From assembly GCA_041662785.1 (NCBI GenBank), contig JBAZRW010000001.1, positions 248,001 to 312,000 of the forward strand: 64,000 nucleotides of DNA, given 5' to 3'. The notes beneath the pieces are model-generated. The model had not been told where the DNA came from and searched no databases. It saw only the letters and a list, made by a program, of their open reading frames with translations. A program made the position numbers and the translations under genes. Positions 35,011 through 42,765 of this stretch are shown in pieces. Within the stretch, counting starts at the first letter, position 1. Each line of letters begins with the position of its first letter. This stretch comes from Bdellovibrionales bacterium (GTDB lineage: Bacteria > Pseudomonadota > Alphaproteobacteria > UBA9219).

Positions 35011-35490
35011 CTATTCTTTCTCATAAAGTCCGTAAAGTTCAAAATCTTTGGCTTTTTCACAACTGCCTTGGCCTATCTCTTGCGGTTTCTTGTCCGAAGC
35101 AAACCACAAATCCGAAGGCAGGGCGTCGCTATGCCAGCACACAGAAACCGTATTTTTCTTTAAATCGATATAAAGGCGCGCATTGTCGCTGTTGCAGGCA
35201 TGCTCCTTACACGCAAACGCGAAAAGAATATCGCCCCTTTGTTCAAGGGGGGCTGTGACTTGCTTGGCAAGGTTATCAAAAAGACCATCAAAGTGGGCTT
35301 GGTCCAGCGCCTTATGCGCTTCCTTTTGCAAGAGGGGATCTGTCCAGAAACTTTTGCCGTCTTTGGCCTCAAAGGAAAAAACGCCGACCCATTCTTTTAG
35401 GGGAGCCAAGGAAGACACGTCCACCACCGCAAAAGACGGCGCGGCGCACCCCATAACCATCAGGCATAAGAACGTCACGACACGGTACAT
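35011..35490 (-). CDS. Hypothetical secreted or lipoprotein at the head of the dot block
   Basis: This 159-residue product has a short signal (MYRVVTFLCLMVMGCAAPSF) with a plausible lipobox VMGC. The soluble domain contains four further Cys (FACKEHACNS, VCWHSDA, GSCEKA). I do not recognise a family. It ends six bases before the lysozyme-like gene, so it is likely the first gene of the minus-strand run that extends to icmT. Confidence 0.55.
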   Translation of the reverse strand: MYRVVTFLCLMVMGCAAPSFAVVDVSSLAPLKEWVGVFSFEAKDGKSFWTDPLLQKEAHKALDQAHFDGLFDNLAKQVTAPLEQRGDILFAFACKEHACNSDNARLYIDLKKNTVSVCWHSDALPSDLWFASDKKPQEIGQGSCEKAKDFELYGLYEKE

Positions 35491-35599
35491 GAATCCATCC
35501 CACCCTAAACCAAAAACGCTTAAAAGAAACTACGACCCTCTAGGGGTCTTTGGCTAGAATTTTTTATAGTTTCCTTCCTTCTATCATCAGCGTTTTGGC

Positions 35600-37003
35600 T
35601 TAATGATCCCTTAATTTCCCGTCTTTTCTGGGGGGCAAGACGGCAAAGGCAAAAACCGTCAGCGCCAGCGCCGCCCATAAAGAATCCGTCCAAAAGTTAT
35701 AGGCCGACATCAACAAGGCATAGGCGAAGGCTATCGCCGCCAAGGCAAAGGGGCGAAGAGGCGCGCGCAATCGGACAACGCCATAAAGCGCCAAGAAAAA
35801 CAGGAAAAGATAAAGCCCAAGCCCCCATGCCCCAAGCTCAACCCACAGCTGCACAACCGCATTATGCGGATGCGCCGCGCTTTGTGTGGCGTGAACGTAA
35901 CGATCCCCATGAGGCACATGCCAATCAAGATTCCGCGTCTGCCCGATGCCCCACCCGAAAAAGGGCTTTTCCATAATCCGATAGGATAAATAGTCCCATA
36001 TTTCAACGCGATGAAGCCATGAAGGGGGCAAAGCCAGAACCCTGTCATGCCAATGGGTAAAGGCGTATTGAGCCACCATGGGCCACGACAACGACCCCGC
36101 CCCAACCAGCCCCAACAACCCCATCGTCACTTTAGGGATAACCCAAGCGAAGGCGAACGTGCCAACCGCCAGAACCTCCCCCGCTTGCGAAGCACGGGAG
36201 CGCGTTAGCACCAGCCCCAGCCCTATCGCCAATAATAGCAACGCCAGAAGACCCCTTTTCTCCTTTTTCTGATCCTTCTTCTCCCACAAGGCCGCCAAAA
36301 CAGGCCAAACTAACAGGACACCATAAGAAAAGCCGCGATTAAGCTTGGTCGCCGCCCGCGATTCCTCCCCCACTGTTTCAAAAAGAAGAAACAGCCAGCC
36401 ATTATGCGCCCAAAAACCAAGCGTCAGAAGGAGGACTAAAAGAAAAAGCCAACGCTCTGGCAGACGGCAGCGCGTTTGAAGGGCGGGCGACAACAAAAAA
36501 AGCAGGGGAAGAAGGATCGTCGCCAATTTCAGCGTTTCCTGCCACGACCCTTGGGGCATCAGGGACTGGAAACACGACAAAAGCGCCGCCGAGAGCATAA
36601 AGAGAACAAAGAGCGCGGCAAGCCCGTCCGGCGCGGGGAAGGCCTTGTTGCCCACCCCGTAAAGGAGCGCCAGTAGCAAAGCGCCCCCTATTCCAAGCCC
36701 CCCCCATGCGCCACCAAAGAGAAGCCCCACCGTGGCGATCAGTCCATAAAGAACCAGCGCAACCATCGGTAGCTGGGTCAAAAAGAGATTGCTGCCTTTT
36801 TCCTTCAAGAGTTGGGATAATGGGGCAAGAAAATCAAAAGAAAACGGGATCCCCGCTTTCGCGGGAATGACAGGATATGTGTTTAAGTTTAGCCCTCTAT
36901 CGTCATCCCCGCGAAAGCGGGGATCCCGTTTGTTTTTTTTACCATTTACCAACTCTTGAACTGTTTTGAGCATGTTTTTTTCCTGAAAATCTTTCGTTTT
37001 CAT
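35600..37003 (-). CDS. O-antigen ligase-like polytopic membrane protein
   Basis: This 467-residue protein has about ten hydrophobic helices and the Wzy_C/WaaL-type loop RSRASQAGEVLAVG plus FFGWGIGQTRNLDW and HATQSAAHPHNAVVQLWVEL. That region holds the His used by O-antigen ligases and polymerases. It probably joins O-antigen or a related glycan to lipid A-core in the periplasm. The first ~60 residues are non-membranous and include an in-frame palindromic repeat (36843-36930), so the true start could lie downstream. It is unrelated in function to the flanking secretion genes. Confidence 0.75.
   Translation of the reverse strand: MKTKDFQEKNMLKTVQELVNGKKNKRDPRFRGDDDRGLNLNTYPVIPAKAGIPFSFDFLAPLSQLLKEKGSNLFLTQLPMVALVLYGLIATVGLLFGGAWGGLGIGGALLLALLYGVGNKAFPAPDGLAALFVLFMLSAALLSCFQSLMPQGSWQETLKLATILLPLLFLLSPALQTRCRLPERWLFLLVLLLTLGFWAHNGWLFLLFETVGEESRAATKLNRGFSYGVLLVWPVLAALWEKKDQKKEKRGLLALLLLAIGLGLVLTRSRASQAGEVLAVGTFAFAWVIPKVTMGLLGLVGAGSLSWPMVAQYAFTHWHDRVLALPPSWLHRVEIWDYLSYRIMEKPFFGWGIGQTRNLDWHVPHGDRYVHATQSAAHPHNAVVQLWVELGAWGLGLYLFLFFLALYGVVRLRAPLRPFALAAIAFAYALLMSAYNFWTDSLWAALALTVFAFAVLPPRKDGKLRDH
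36843..36930. repeat. Palindromic repeat element inside the 5' end of the ligase gene
   Basis: The arms (36843-36871 and 36901-36930) are inverted copies of AACGGGATCCCCGCTTTCGC continuing GGG(A/G)ATGAC, with one internal mismatch, separated by about 30 bases. The element is read in frame (RDPRFRGDD and VIPAKAGIP), a peptide pattern often produced by dispersed palindromes of this kind in proteobacterial genomes. Confidence 0.75.
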
Positions 37004-37059
37004 AGCCTGTCCACTCCGTTAAGCTGGCCTTCCGTTCAGTTTTACCGGATTAAAAGCTA

Positions 37060-37521
37060 ATGTCCACCTCTCTTCGCCTCGCCCTTTATCAACCCGATAT
37101 GCCAACCAATACAGGCTCTATGCTGCGGCTTGGGGCGTGCCTTGGCGTTGGCCTTGATATTATCGAGCCATGCGGCTTTATCTGGGATGATAAGCGGCTG
37201 CGTCGCGTAGCAATGGACTATATCGATCATATCAATTACGAACGGCATCGGGACTGGGGGACTTTTCTGGCGGCAAAAGGCGCCCGCCGCCTTGTCCTGC
37301 TGACCACCAAAGCCGCCGTTCCCTATACCGATTTTGCCTTTAAGCCCGACGATGTCCTGATGGTCGGGAGGGAAAGCGCAGGCGTCCCCGAAGACATTCA
37401 TAACGCCGTCGATGCACGGGTTACGATCCCCATGGAAGAGGGGCTTCGCTCCCTGAACGTCGCCCTTGCCGCCGCCATGGTTTTGGGGGAGGCGCTCAGG
37501 CAAACAGAAGTGACGCGATAG
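37060..37521 (+). CDS. trmL: tRNA (cytidine34/uridine34-2'-O)-methyltransferase TrmL
   Basis: This 153-residue SPOUT-class methyltransferase 2'-O-methylates the wobble base of tRNA-Leu. The sequence has the family N-terminus LRLALYQPDMPTNTGSMLRL and the knotted SAM site: MVGRESAGVPEDIHNAV, then VTIPMEEGLRSLNVALAAAM. The length and motifs fit TrmL closely. It is a plus-strand housekeeping gene between the O-antigen-ligase-like gene and groES, with no link to the secretion genes. Confidence 0.93.
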   Translation: MSTSLRLALYQPDMPTNTGSMLRLGACLGVGLDIIEPCGFIWDDKRLRRVAMDYIDHINYERHRDWGTFLAAKGARRLVLLTTKAAVPYTDFAFKPDDVLMVGRESAGVPEDIHNAVDARVTIPMEEGLRSLNVALAAAMVLGEALRQTEVTR

Positions 37522-37906
37522 AAACGTCCTAGAGTGCTTGGAAAGTTCCTGCGCTACCACCCTAGCCGAGCCCCCGAAATAACGCGTCCAGACCCCCTCC
37601 AAACGCAAATGCGGGGCATTCTACGGTGGACTTGTCCCCCATGTAGGCGGAACGATCCTACGTTATGGTTAATGTATGCTGTCTAGCTGCCCGTTTCACG
37701 GTGGGGAGTCCAATGATAAAATATTTATTAACAAACCTTGAATCCCCCCCTCAAAGCGCTTACATGAGTCCAGTCAGAAACAAACCGGTTAATCGGCTTG
37801 GTTTCTGATTTCTTTTTCTGTTTCGGCATCGGAACAAGAAAAACAAAAGAGAATAAACACCCTAAGGCTTTTGCCTTGGACAACAACTTAGTAAGGAGCA
37901 AGACCG
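37522..37906. other. trmL-groES intergenic region
   Basis: 385 bases without a convincing gene. The first ~160 bases are GC-rich with several small complementary segments (for example GTAGG-N9-CCTAC near 37655) and could encode a structured RNA, but I match it to no known family. The last ~170 bases hold the groES promoter. No CIRCE element is present. Confidence 0.4.
37737..37765 (+). promoter_or_regulatory. Candidate sigma-32 (RpoH) promoter of groES-groEL
   Basis: CTTGAA (37737-37742) and CTTACAT (37759-37765) resemble the alphaproteobacterial RpoH -35 and -10 elements, with 18 bases between CTTG and CTTACAT. The leader to the groES ATG would be about 135 bases. The absence of a CIRCE site makes RpoH control more likely than HrcA. 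Confidence 0.45.
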
Positions 37907-38233
37907 ATGAAATTCCGTCCTCTGCATGACCGCGTCGTGGTTCGTCGCCTTGAAGGCGAAGCCAAGACCGCTGGCGGCATCATTATCCCCGACACAGCCA
38001 AGGAAAAGCCCATGGAAGGCGAAGTTGTCGCCGTTGGCCCGGGCGCGCGCGATGAACAAGGCAAGATTGTCGCTTTGGACGTTAAGGCGGGTGATTGCAT
38101 TCTCTTTGGCAAATGGTCAGGCACTGAAGTCAAAATCAATGGCGAAGAGCTGATCATCATGAAAGAGTCCGACATTATGGGCGTGATCGATAAGTGCGCA
38201 TCCGGCAAAGGCAAGTGCGGCTGCAAGAAATAG
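37907..38233 (+). CDS. groES: Co-chaperonin GroES
   Basis: This 108-residue GroES subunit forms the heptameric lid of the GroEL chamber. It contains KFRPLHDRVVVRR, the mobile-loop region EAKTAGGIIIPDTAKEK and the terminal LIIMKESDIMGVI. The C-terminus is extended by a short Cys/Lys/Gly-rich tail (about 12 residues, four Cys) after the usual end, unlike classical GroES and suggestive of metal binding. A good ribosome site (AAGGAG) precedes the ATG. Confidence 0.96.
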   Translation: MKFRPLHDRVVVRRLEGEAKTAGGIIIPDTAKEKPMEGEVVAVGPGARDEQGKIVALDVKAGDCILFGKWSGTEVKINGEELIIMKESDIMGVIDKCASGKGKCGCKK

Positions 38234-38236
38234 CAT

Positions 38237-38319
38237 TCAGGATTCAGGGTTCGGCATTCAGGGAAATAATCCCGCTGCGATGCTCGTTTTCTGAATCCTG
38301 AATCCCGAATCCTGAATCC
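38237..38319. repeat. Inverted repeat between groES and groEL
   Basis: Left arm AGGATTCAGGGTTCGGCATT continuing CAGG, and right arm CCTGAATCCCGAATCCTGAA continuing TCCT, pair over about 24 bases with a few mismatches around a ~30-base loop. Each arm is itself made of near-repeats of ATTCAGG. It would form a strong hairpin in the groES-groEL mRNA. Confidence 0.65.
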
Positions 38320-38348
38320 TTTAAAATCAACTGAAGAGGAACACAACA

Positions 38349-40001
38349 ATGGCTGCTAAAGAAATTCGTTTTGGCGTAAAAGCCCGCGACAGCATGATGC
38401 GCGGCATCGATGTGCTGGCCGACGCGGTCGCCTGCACACTCGGCCCCAAGGGTCGCAACGTCGTCATTCAAAAGAGCTATGGCGCGCCCCGCGTGACCAA
38501 GGACGGCGTGACGGTTGCCAAGGAAATCGAGCTTGCGGACAACTTTGAAAACATGGGCGCCCAAATGGTGCGCGAAGTCGCCAGCAAGACGGTTGACCGC
38601 GCCGGTGACGGCACAACGACAGCGACCGTTCTGGCTCGCGCCATGGCTCGTGAAGGCGTTAAAGCCGTTGCGGCGGGCATGAACCCGATGGATCTGAAGC
38701 GCGGCATCGACGCCGCCGTTGAAAAAGTCATCGAAGACCTCGCGCTTCGTTCAAAAAAAGTTGCCAGCAAGACCGAGATTGCCCAAGTCGGCACGATCTC
38801 GGCCAACGGCGACAAGGAAATCGGCGACATGATCGCCTCAGCGATGGAAAAGGTCGGTCATGAATCGCCTATCTCTATCGAAGAGAACAAGAGCCTAGAA
38901 ACTGAGCTGGATGTCGTCGAAGGCATGCAGTTCGATCGCGGCTATCTGTCTCCCTATTTCGTGACCAACGCGGAAAAGATGATCTGCGAAATGGAGAACC
39001 CCTACATCCTGTTCCACGAAAAGAAGCTGGCTGGCTTGCAGCCCTTGCTGCCCGTTTTGGAAGCCGTTGTTCAGTCGGGTCGTCCCCTTCTGATCATCGC
39101 CGAAGAAGTTGAAGGCGAGGCTTTGGCCACGCTGGTTGTCAACAAGCTTCGTGGTGGGCTGAAGGTCGCCGCTGTCAAGGCGCCGGGATTTGGGGATCGT
39201 CGCAAGGCGATGCTGGAAGACATGGCGATTTTGACCAGCGGTCAAGTCATCTCGGAAGACCTTGGCATCAAGCTTGAGAACGTGACGCTTTCAATGCTCG
39301 GCACAGCCAAGAAGATTCGCATCGACAAGGACAACACGACCATCGTCGATGGCGCTGGCAAGAAGAAAGACATCGAAGCGCGTTGCGCCCAGATCCGTCA
39401 GCAGATCGAGCTTTCGACCTCTGATTACGACAAGGAAAAACTGCAAGAACGTCTGGCCAAACTGGCAGGCGGCGTTGCCGTGATCCGCGTCGGCGGCGCG
39501 ACGGAAGTCGAAGTCAAGGAACGCAAGGATCGCGTTGACGATGCCGTTCACGCGACCAAGGCGGCCAAGGAAGAAGGCATCATCGCAGGCGGTGGCGCGG
39601 CTCTTCTCTACGCCATTCGCGCGATTGAAAAAGTCAAGGTTGCCAACGACGATCAACGTCGCGGCGTTGACATCGTGCGTAAGGCTCTTGAAGCCCCTAT
39701 CCGTCAGATCGTTGACAATGCCGGCCTTGATGGCTCGGTCGTTGTCGGACGCCTTTTGGATCAGGACGACAAGAACCACGGCTTTGATGCTCAAAAGGGC
39801 GTTTACTGCAATCTGATCAAGGAAGGCATCATCGATCCCGTCAAGGTCGTTCGTGTGGCTTTGGAGAACGCGGCCTCAGTGGCCGGCCTCCTCATCACCA
39901 CAGAAGCCATGATCGCCGACAAGCCTGAGAAAAAGGGCGCTGCTGGAGGCCATGATCATGGTGGCGACATGGGCGGCATGGGCGGCATGGGCGGGTTCTA
40001 A
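38349..40001 (+). CDS. groEL: Chaperonin GroEL
   Basis: This 550-residue ATP-dependent chaperonin forms the double-heptamer folding chamber with GroES. Characteristic segments include TLGPKGRNVVIQKSYGAP, the ATP-site loop AGDGTTTATVLARAM, the apical domain (DRGYLSPYFVTNAEKM) and the Gly-Met tail (GGMGGMGGF, preceded by a His/Asp-rich HDHGGDM). It ends with a strong terminator. The pair separates the two dot/icm blocks. Confidence 0.97.
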   Translation: MAAKEIRFGVKARDSMMRGIDVLADAVACTLGPKGRNVVIQKSYGAPRVTKDGVTVAKEIELADNFENMGAQMVREVASKTVDRAGDGTTTATVLARAMAREGVKAVAAGMNPMDLKRGIDAAVEKVIEDLALRSKKVASKTEIAQVGTISANGDKEIGDMIASAMEKVGHESPISIEENKSLETELDVVEGMQFDRGYLSPYFVTNAEKMICEMENPYILFHEKKLAGLQPLLPVLEAVVQSGRPLLIIAEEVEGEALATLVVNKLRGGLKVAAVKAPGFGDRRKAMLEDMAILTSGQVISEDLGIKLENVTLSMLGTAKKIRIDKDNTTIVDGAGKKKDIEARCAQIRQQIELSTSDYDKEKLQERLAKLAGGVAVIRVGGATEVEVKERKDRVDDAVHATKAAKEEGIIAGGGAALLYAIRAIEKVKVANDDQRRGVDIVRKALEAPIRQIVDNAGLDGSVVVGRLLDQDDKNHGFDAQKGVYCNLIKEGIIDPVKVVRVALENAASVAGLLITTEAMIADKPEKKGAAGGHDHGGDMGGMGGMGGF

Positions 40002-40033
40002 ACCCCCGTTCCACGCATTGCCCCTAAGGCAAA

Positions 40034-40067
40034 GAAAAACCCCTTGGAGAAATCCAAGGGGTTTTTT
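40034..40067. terminator. Bidirectional rho-independent terminator after groEL
   Basis: CCCCTTGG (40040-40047), a six-base loop and CCAAGGGG (40054-40061) are followed by six T on the plus strand and preceded by an A-rich run. It can therefore end groEL and also the convergent icmJ transcript. Confidence 0.88.
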
Positions 40068-40092
40068 ATGGGAAATGCCTCCTCCCCCATGC

Positions 40093-40281
40093 TTCGTCAT
40101 CCCGCACGAAGTCCCGCGTATAGCGGGACGAAGATGCGGGACCCAGCTGAAAGCTTTTTTCTTGCCGCAATAACCACGGCATCGTCCCCAGCCCCCTGGG
40201 TCCCGCATCTTCGCGATGCTAACGCATCGCTTCGCCTGCCCCGCGAAGCCCAAGGGGCGTAGAGGGGTGCGGGATGACGAA
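40093..40281. repeat. Nested inverted-repeat element (MITE/BIME-like)
   Basis: Perfect 15-base terminal arms, TTCGTCATCCCGCAC (40093-40107) and its complement (40267-40281), enclose a second perfect 17-base pair: GAAGATGCGGGACCCAG (40130-40146) and its complement (40196-40212). A smaller hairpin (GTCCCGCGTATAGCGGGAC) sits in the left half. There is no coding capacity. It lies between the groEL terminator and the icmJ stop. Confidence 0.75.
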
Positions 40282-40341
40282 AGAAGGAGGGAAGACGTTG
40301 AGTGTTTGTCGCCCATAGGGCAATCATTATGGCCGTTGGCT

Positions 40342-41040
40342 TTACGCGCTTGCCTTCGCCGTCACATCCTCGAACAACTTTGTCCATTGCTCGACAGGCA
40401 GTTTGCCATAAGGTCCTTCGGCAGAAGCCCAATAGGCCAGCATTTGCGGAAAGACATCGGTTTCTTTGCCCCGTACAGGAACAAAATAACGATCAAGCGG
40501 CAAAAACCGAAGCCCCTCCATTCTCGCCATTCGTGCAGCATGCTTTTCTGGATCAACTTGTTCTAAAAGGGCTGTGGCAAAAATCAAAGGGTCATCGGTT
40601 CCCAGCCGCTTCTTGGCCTCCGCCCGCCTTGCCGTCAAAACGTCAAGCGTGCGAGACGCCGCTTTGGATAATTCGGGAGAAGAGCTTTCACGCGCAATAT
40701 ACAGCGCATGCGCCACATGGTTGAGATCACCTTGCGATAATTCAGGAAGCCAAATCAGATAGCCCGCCGCCGTCTGCCCCGCACGATCAAGCGTTGCCGT
40801 CAGCTCACAAAAGGAACAGACCGTCGCAAAATCATCCCCGCCGCCCTTTCCCGAAGAAAGAGCGCCCATGGGCAGCACGCGCTGATATTTTTTGGAAACG
40901 AACCCGCAGCAACGGCAAGAAAAAGAATCGCGCCCAAGCGTTTTTTCAAACTGACTCTTGGACGGAATACTGTTCTTTGAAACCGCCCCCTTGGCGTCAG
41001 GCCGTTGCCCAACGCCAAGAGAAAGGGATAGAAAGGTCAA
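40342..41040 (-). CDS. dotN: IcmJ/DotN (TraT-like) zinc-binding secretion protein
   Basis: IcmJ/DotN is a cytoplasmic zinc-binding partner of the DotL coupling complex in Legionella. This 232-residue protein carries the diagnostic Cys clusters CRCCGF (about 42-45) and VCSFCEL (75-78), the intervening SKKYQRVLPMG segment and the C-terminal ADRYF-like region (FLPLDRYFVPVRGKE). The frame is open only back to a TTG at 41040, just after the preceding gene, and that is taken as the start. DotL and DotM genes are not in the window. In IncI plasmids the equivalent gene lies near traU. Confidence 0.82.
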   Translation of the reverse strand: MTFLSLSLGVGQRPDAKGAVSKNSIPSKSQFEKTLGRDSFSCRCCGFVSKKYQRVLPMGALSSGKGGGDDFATVCSFCELTATLDRAGQTAAGYLIWLPELSQGDLNHVAHALYIARESSSPELSKAASRTLDVLTARRAEAKKRLGTDDPLIFATALLEQVDPEKHAARMARMEGLRFLPLDRYFVPVRGKETDVFPQMLAYWASAEGPYGKLPVEQWTKLFEDVTAKASA

Positions 41041-41052
41041 GGAAGCAACCGA

Positions 41053-41439
41053 CTAAAAGGTCGTCGTAAATTTCGTAAATTCCGCCTCCCCAGTAGTGTT
41101 CCCCATAACGGACTTCTGAAGAACAGCCGTTATCGTTGGCACGGCTGTTATGGCACCGCCCGTCACTAGGCGCGCAATGCCCTTAGACATAGGCTCGCTT
41201 GTGGGGTTTTCCGCATGTTTTTTAAGGCTCAACGCACCGGAAACCATCATAAAAGCTCCGCCAACATAGCAAACAGCACTTAAGATATAAGGAAACACTG
41301 GCAATTGCTCTTTGGCTGCGTCCGTAATCAACGCGTTTACACCACTCTGTGCAGACGCCAAATCAGGGAGCGCCACAGCAATGATCGCCGTTAATACGCC
41401 CCACTTAAACATTTCGTTCATCAATACACTTTTTTTCAT
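41053..41439 (-). CDS. dotP: IcmD/DotP (TraR-like) small inner-membrane protein
   Basis: This 128-residue protein has a signal/first helix (cleavage near ASAQS) and two membrane segments (VFPYILSAVCYVGGAFMMVS; ITAVPTITAVL). Between them is the conserved LKKHAENPTSEPMSKGIARL loop. The start at 41439 is preceded by an excellent AGGAGG site; the longer open frame to 41577 is unlikely. It is closely related to the N-terminal half of the next upstream gene. Size, topology and position match IcmD/DotP and TraR of IncI. Confidence 0.72.
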   Translation of the reverse strand: MKKSVLMNEMFKWGVLTAIIAVALPDLASAQSGVNALITDAAKEQLPVFPYILSAVCYVGGAFMMVSGALSLKKHAENPTSEPMSKGIARLVTGGAITAVPTITAVLQKSVMGNTTGEAEFTKFTTTF

Positions 41440-41644
41440 CGCTTCCTCCTGGTTATAAAAAGTTGCCTTGGCCCTCTTGGTAGGAGGGGTTTTCTTGCTG
41501 CATTTTTTCTTTGATCGCAAAGAAAGCCTACAGCAACATACTTTCGATATCAACAGCTTCCTAATTGGTTTCACCACTTCCGGAAGATTGCCGCTCTTTC
41601 CTAATTGTCCTGCGGAAATCTTAATAAGGGCTTAATTAGCCTCT

Positions 41645-42577
41645 CTAATTAATGATCCCCGTTCCGAACGTCTTGTCGATGATTTTAAGCATGACATCGA
41701 TGTTAACGGCCATCGCGCCGCCGACAATATGGGTGACCCCTTGGGGAATCGTCGCCTGCCCACCACCCTCAACCGCCGATTTAACAATCAACCAGCCCCG
41801 AAGGAAAGCAATCCCCCCGATGATTTGAATAAAAGCCAAAATCGCCTTCACCGTATTATCGGCCGCCGTTGTGTCCACGCCCGATCCAACAAATTTTGAC
41901 CAAGCTATGCCGGAAAAACTGCTCATGTTGCTAACATCGCCTGTCCCAAAAAGCGTTTTAAGAATGTCCGGCAAAACGCTTCCAATCGAAATCAGGACGG
42001 CCCCGATTACCAAATTGACTATGATGGTCTTGGGGCTTGAGGCGCGCGGATCTGTTCCCGTCTTTACGCCCGCAAGAAGCCCCCTGACGATAAACGTCAG
42101 CCCCACAATCACGCTGATCATGGCAATCAACTTAAACATAGGCCCGTGAATGTTTTTCACAAGGTTCTGCATCATGACATCAAGCGAGCTAGCCGCGCCA
42201 ACAGCCCCCCCCGCACAGCCTGATTCCCAGCTTCCAGAAACACTGCCCATAACAGAGCGTTGAATAACACCGGCGAATGTAGGAAGAGAGAGGAGAAAGC
42301 CTGCCCCTACGGCATGGGCTATTCCCGAGACAATCTGGGATTGGCTTGGATTTTCAGCGTGTTTTTTAAACAAAAGGAAGGCGCGCACAGCGGCAAAGGC
42401 CCCCGCAATATAGGCCGTGGCATTAAGAATATATGGATAGGACGTCCCTGCCGTCTTCGCATTACAAAGAAGGGCCCCCAACGTATCGGCATCCGCCGCC
42501 CACGCTATGCTGGGAGAAAACAGCGTTACAACAAACAAAGGAAGAAACCAGCGTTCCTCTAAATATTTTTTATCCAT
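41645..42577 (-). CDS. dotE: IcmC/DotE (TraQ-like) polytopic membrane protein with repeated units
   Basis: This protein of about 310 residues has a signal peptide and three hydrophobic blocks. The first block (YPYILNATAYIAGAFAAVRA, KKHAENPSQSQIV, LLSLPTFAGVIQRSVMG) is a clear homologue of the whole downstream IcmD-like protein. The last block (FIQIIGGIAFLRGWLIVKSA, VTHIVGGAMAVN) is a more distant repeat. It lies where traQ stands in R64 and fits the IcmC/DotE group, though at this length it may be a fusion. The start at 42577 is tentative; 42589 and 42607 are possible. Confidence 0.65.
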   Translation of the reverse strand: MDKKYLEERWFLPLFVVTLFSPSIAWAADADTLGALLCNAKTAGTSYPYILNATAYIAGAFAAVRAFLLFKKHAENPSQSQIVSGIAHAVGAGFLLSLPTFAGVIQRSVMGSVSGSWESGCAGGAVGAASSLDVMMQNLVKNIHGPMFKLIAMISVIVGLTFIVRGLLAGVKTGTDPRASSPKTIIVNLVIGAVLISIGSVLPDILKTLFGTGDVSNMSSFSGIAWSKFVGSGVDTTAADNTVKAILAFIQIIGGIAFLRGWLIVKSAVEGGGQATIPQGVTHIVGGAMAVNIDVMLKIIDKTFGTGIIN

Positions 42578-42716
42578 TTTCAAACCCATGTTTTTGTTCC
42601 AAGACAAAAGAGAGGGACACCACCCCCGCGCACGTTCTTTAAAAACAGCGCTCCGCGATTCATTCTCTCATACCCATTGTGACGTAAACAATTAAAAACC
42701 TGTTTAATTTCACCAT

Positions 42717-42746
42717 AAAAAAGGGGGGTCACGCCCCCCCTTTTTT
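42717..42746 (-). terminator. Terminator hairpin after the traP/dotF-position gene
   Basis: A run of six G and seven C flanks a short loop, with A-runs before and T-runs after on both strands. On the minus strand it lies about 20 bases after the stop at 42766. It implies that the dotI-dotH-dotG transcript partly ends here and that the two small membrane genes and icmJ may have their own promoter. Confidence 0.75.
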
Positions 42747-42765
42747 ATAGCCTTATGAAAGGACC

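Noticed and set aside
37057..37608. Minus-strand ORF of 183 codons overlapping trmL
   Set aside because: It is antisense to the strongly conserved TrmL frame.
37522..37906. CIRCE (HrcA) site upstream of groES
   Set aside because: A GAGTGCT-like stretch near 37531 has no matching TTAGCACTC arm, so no CIRCE palindrome is present.
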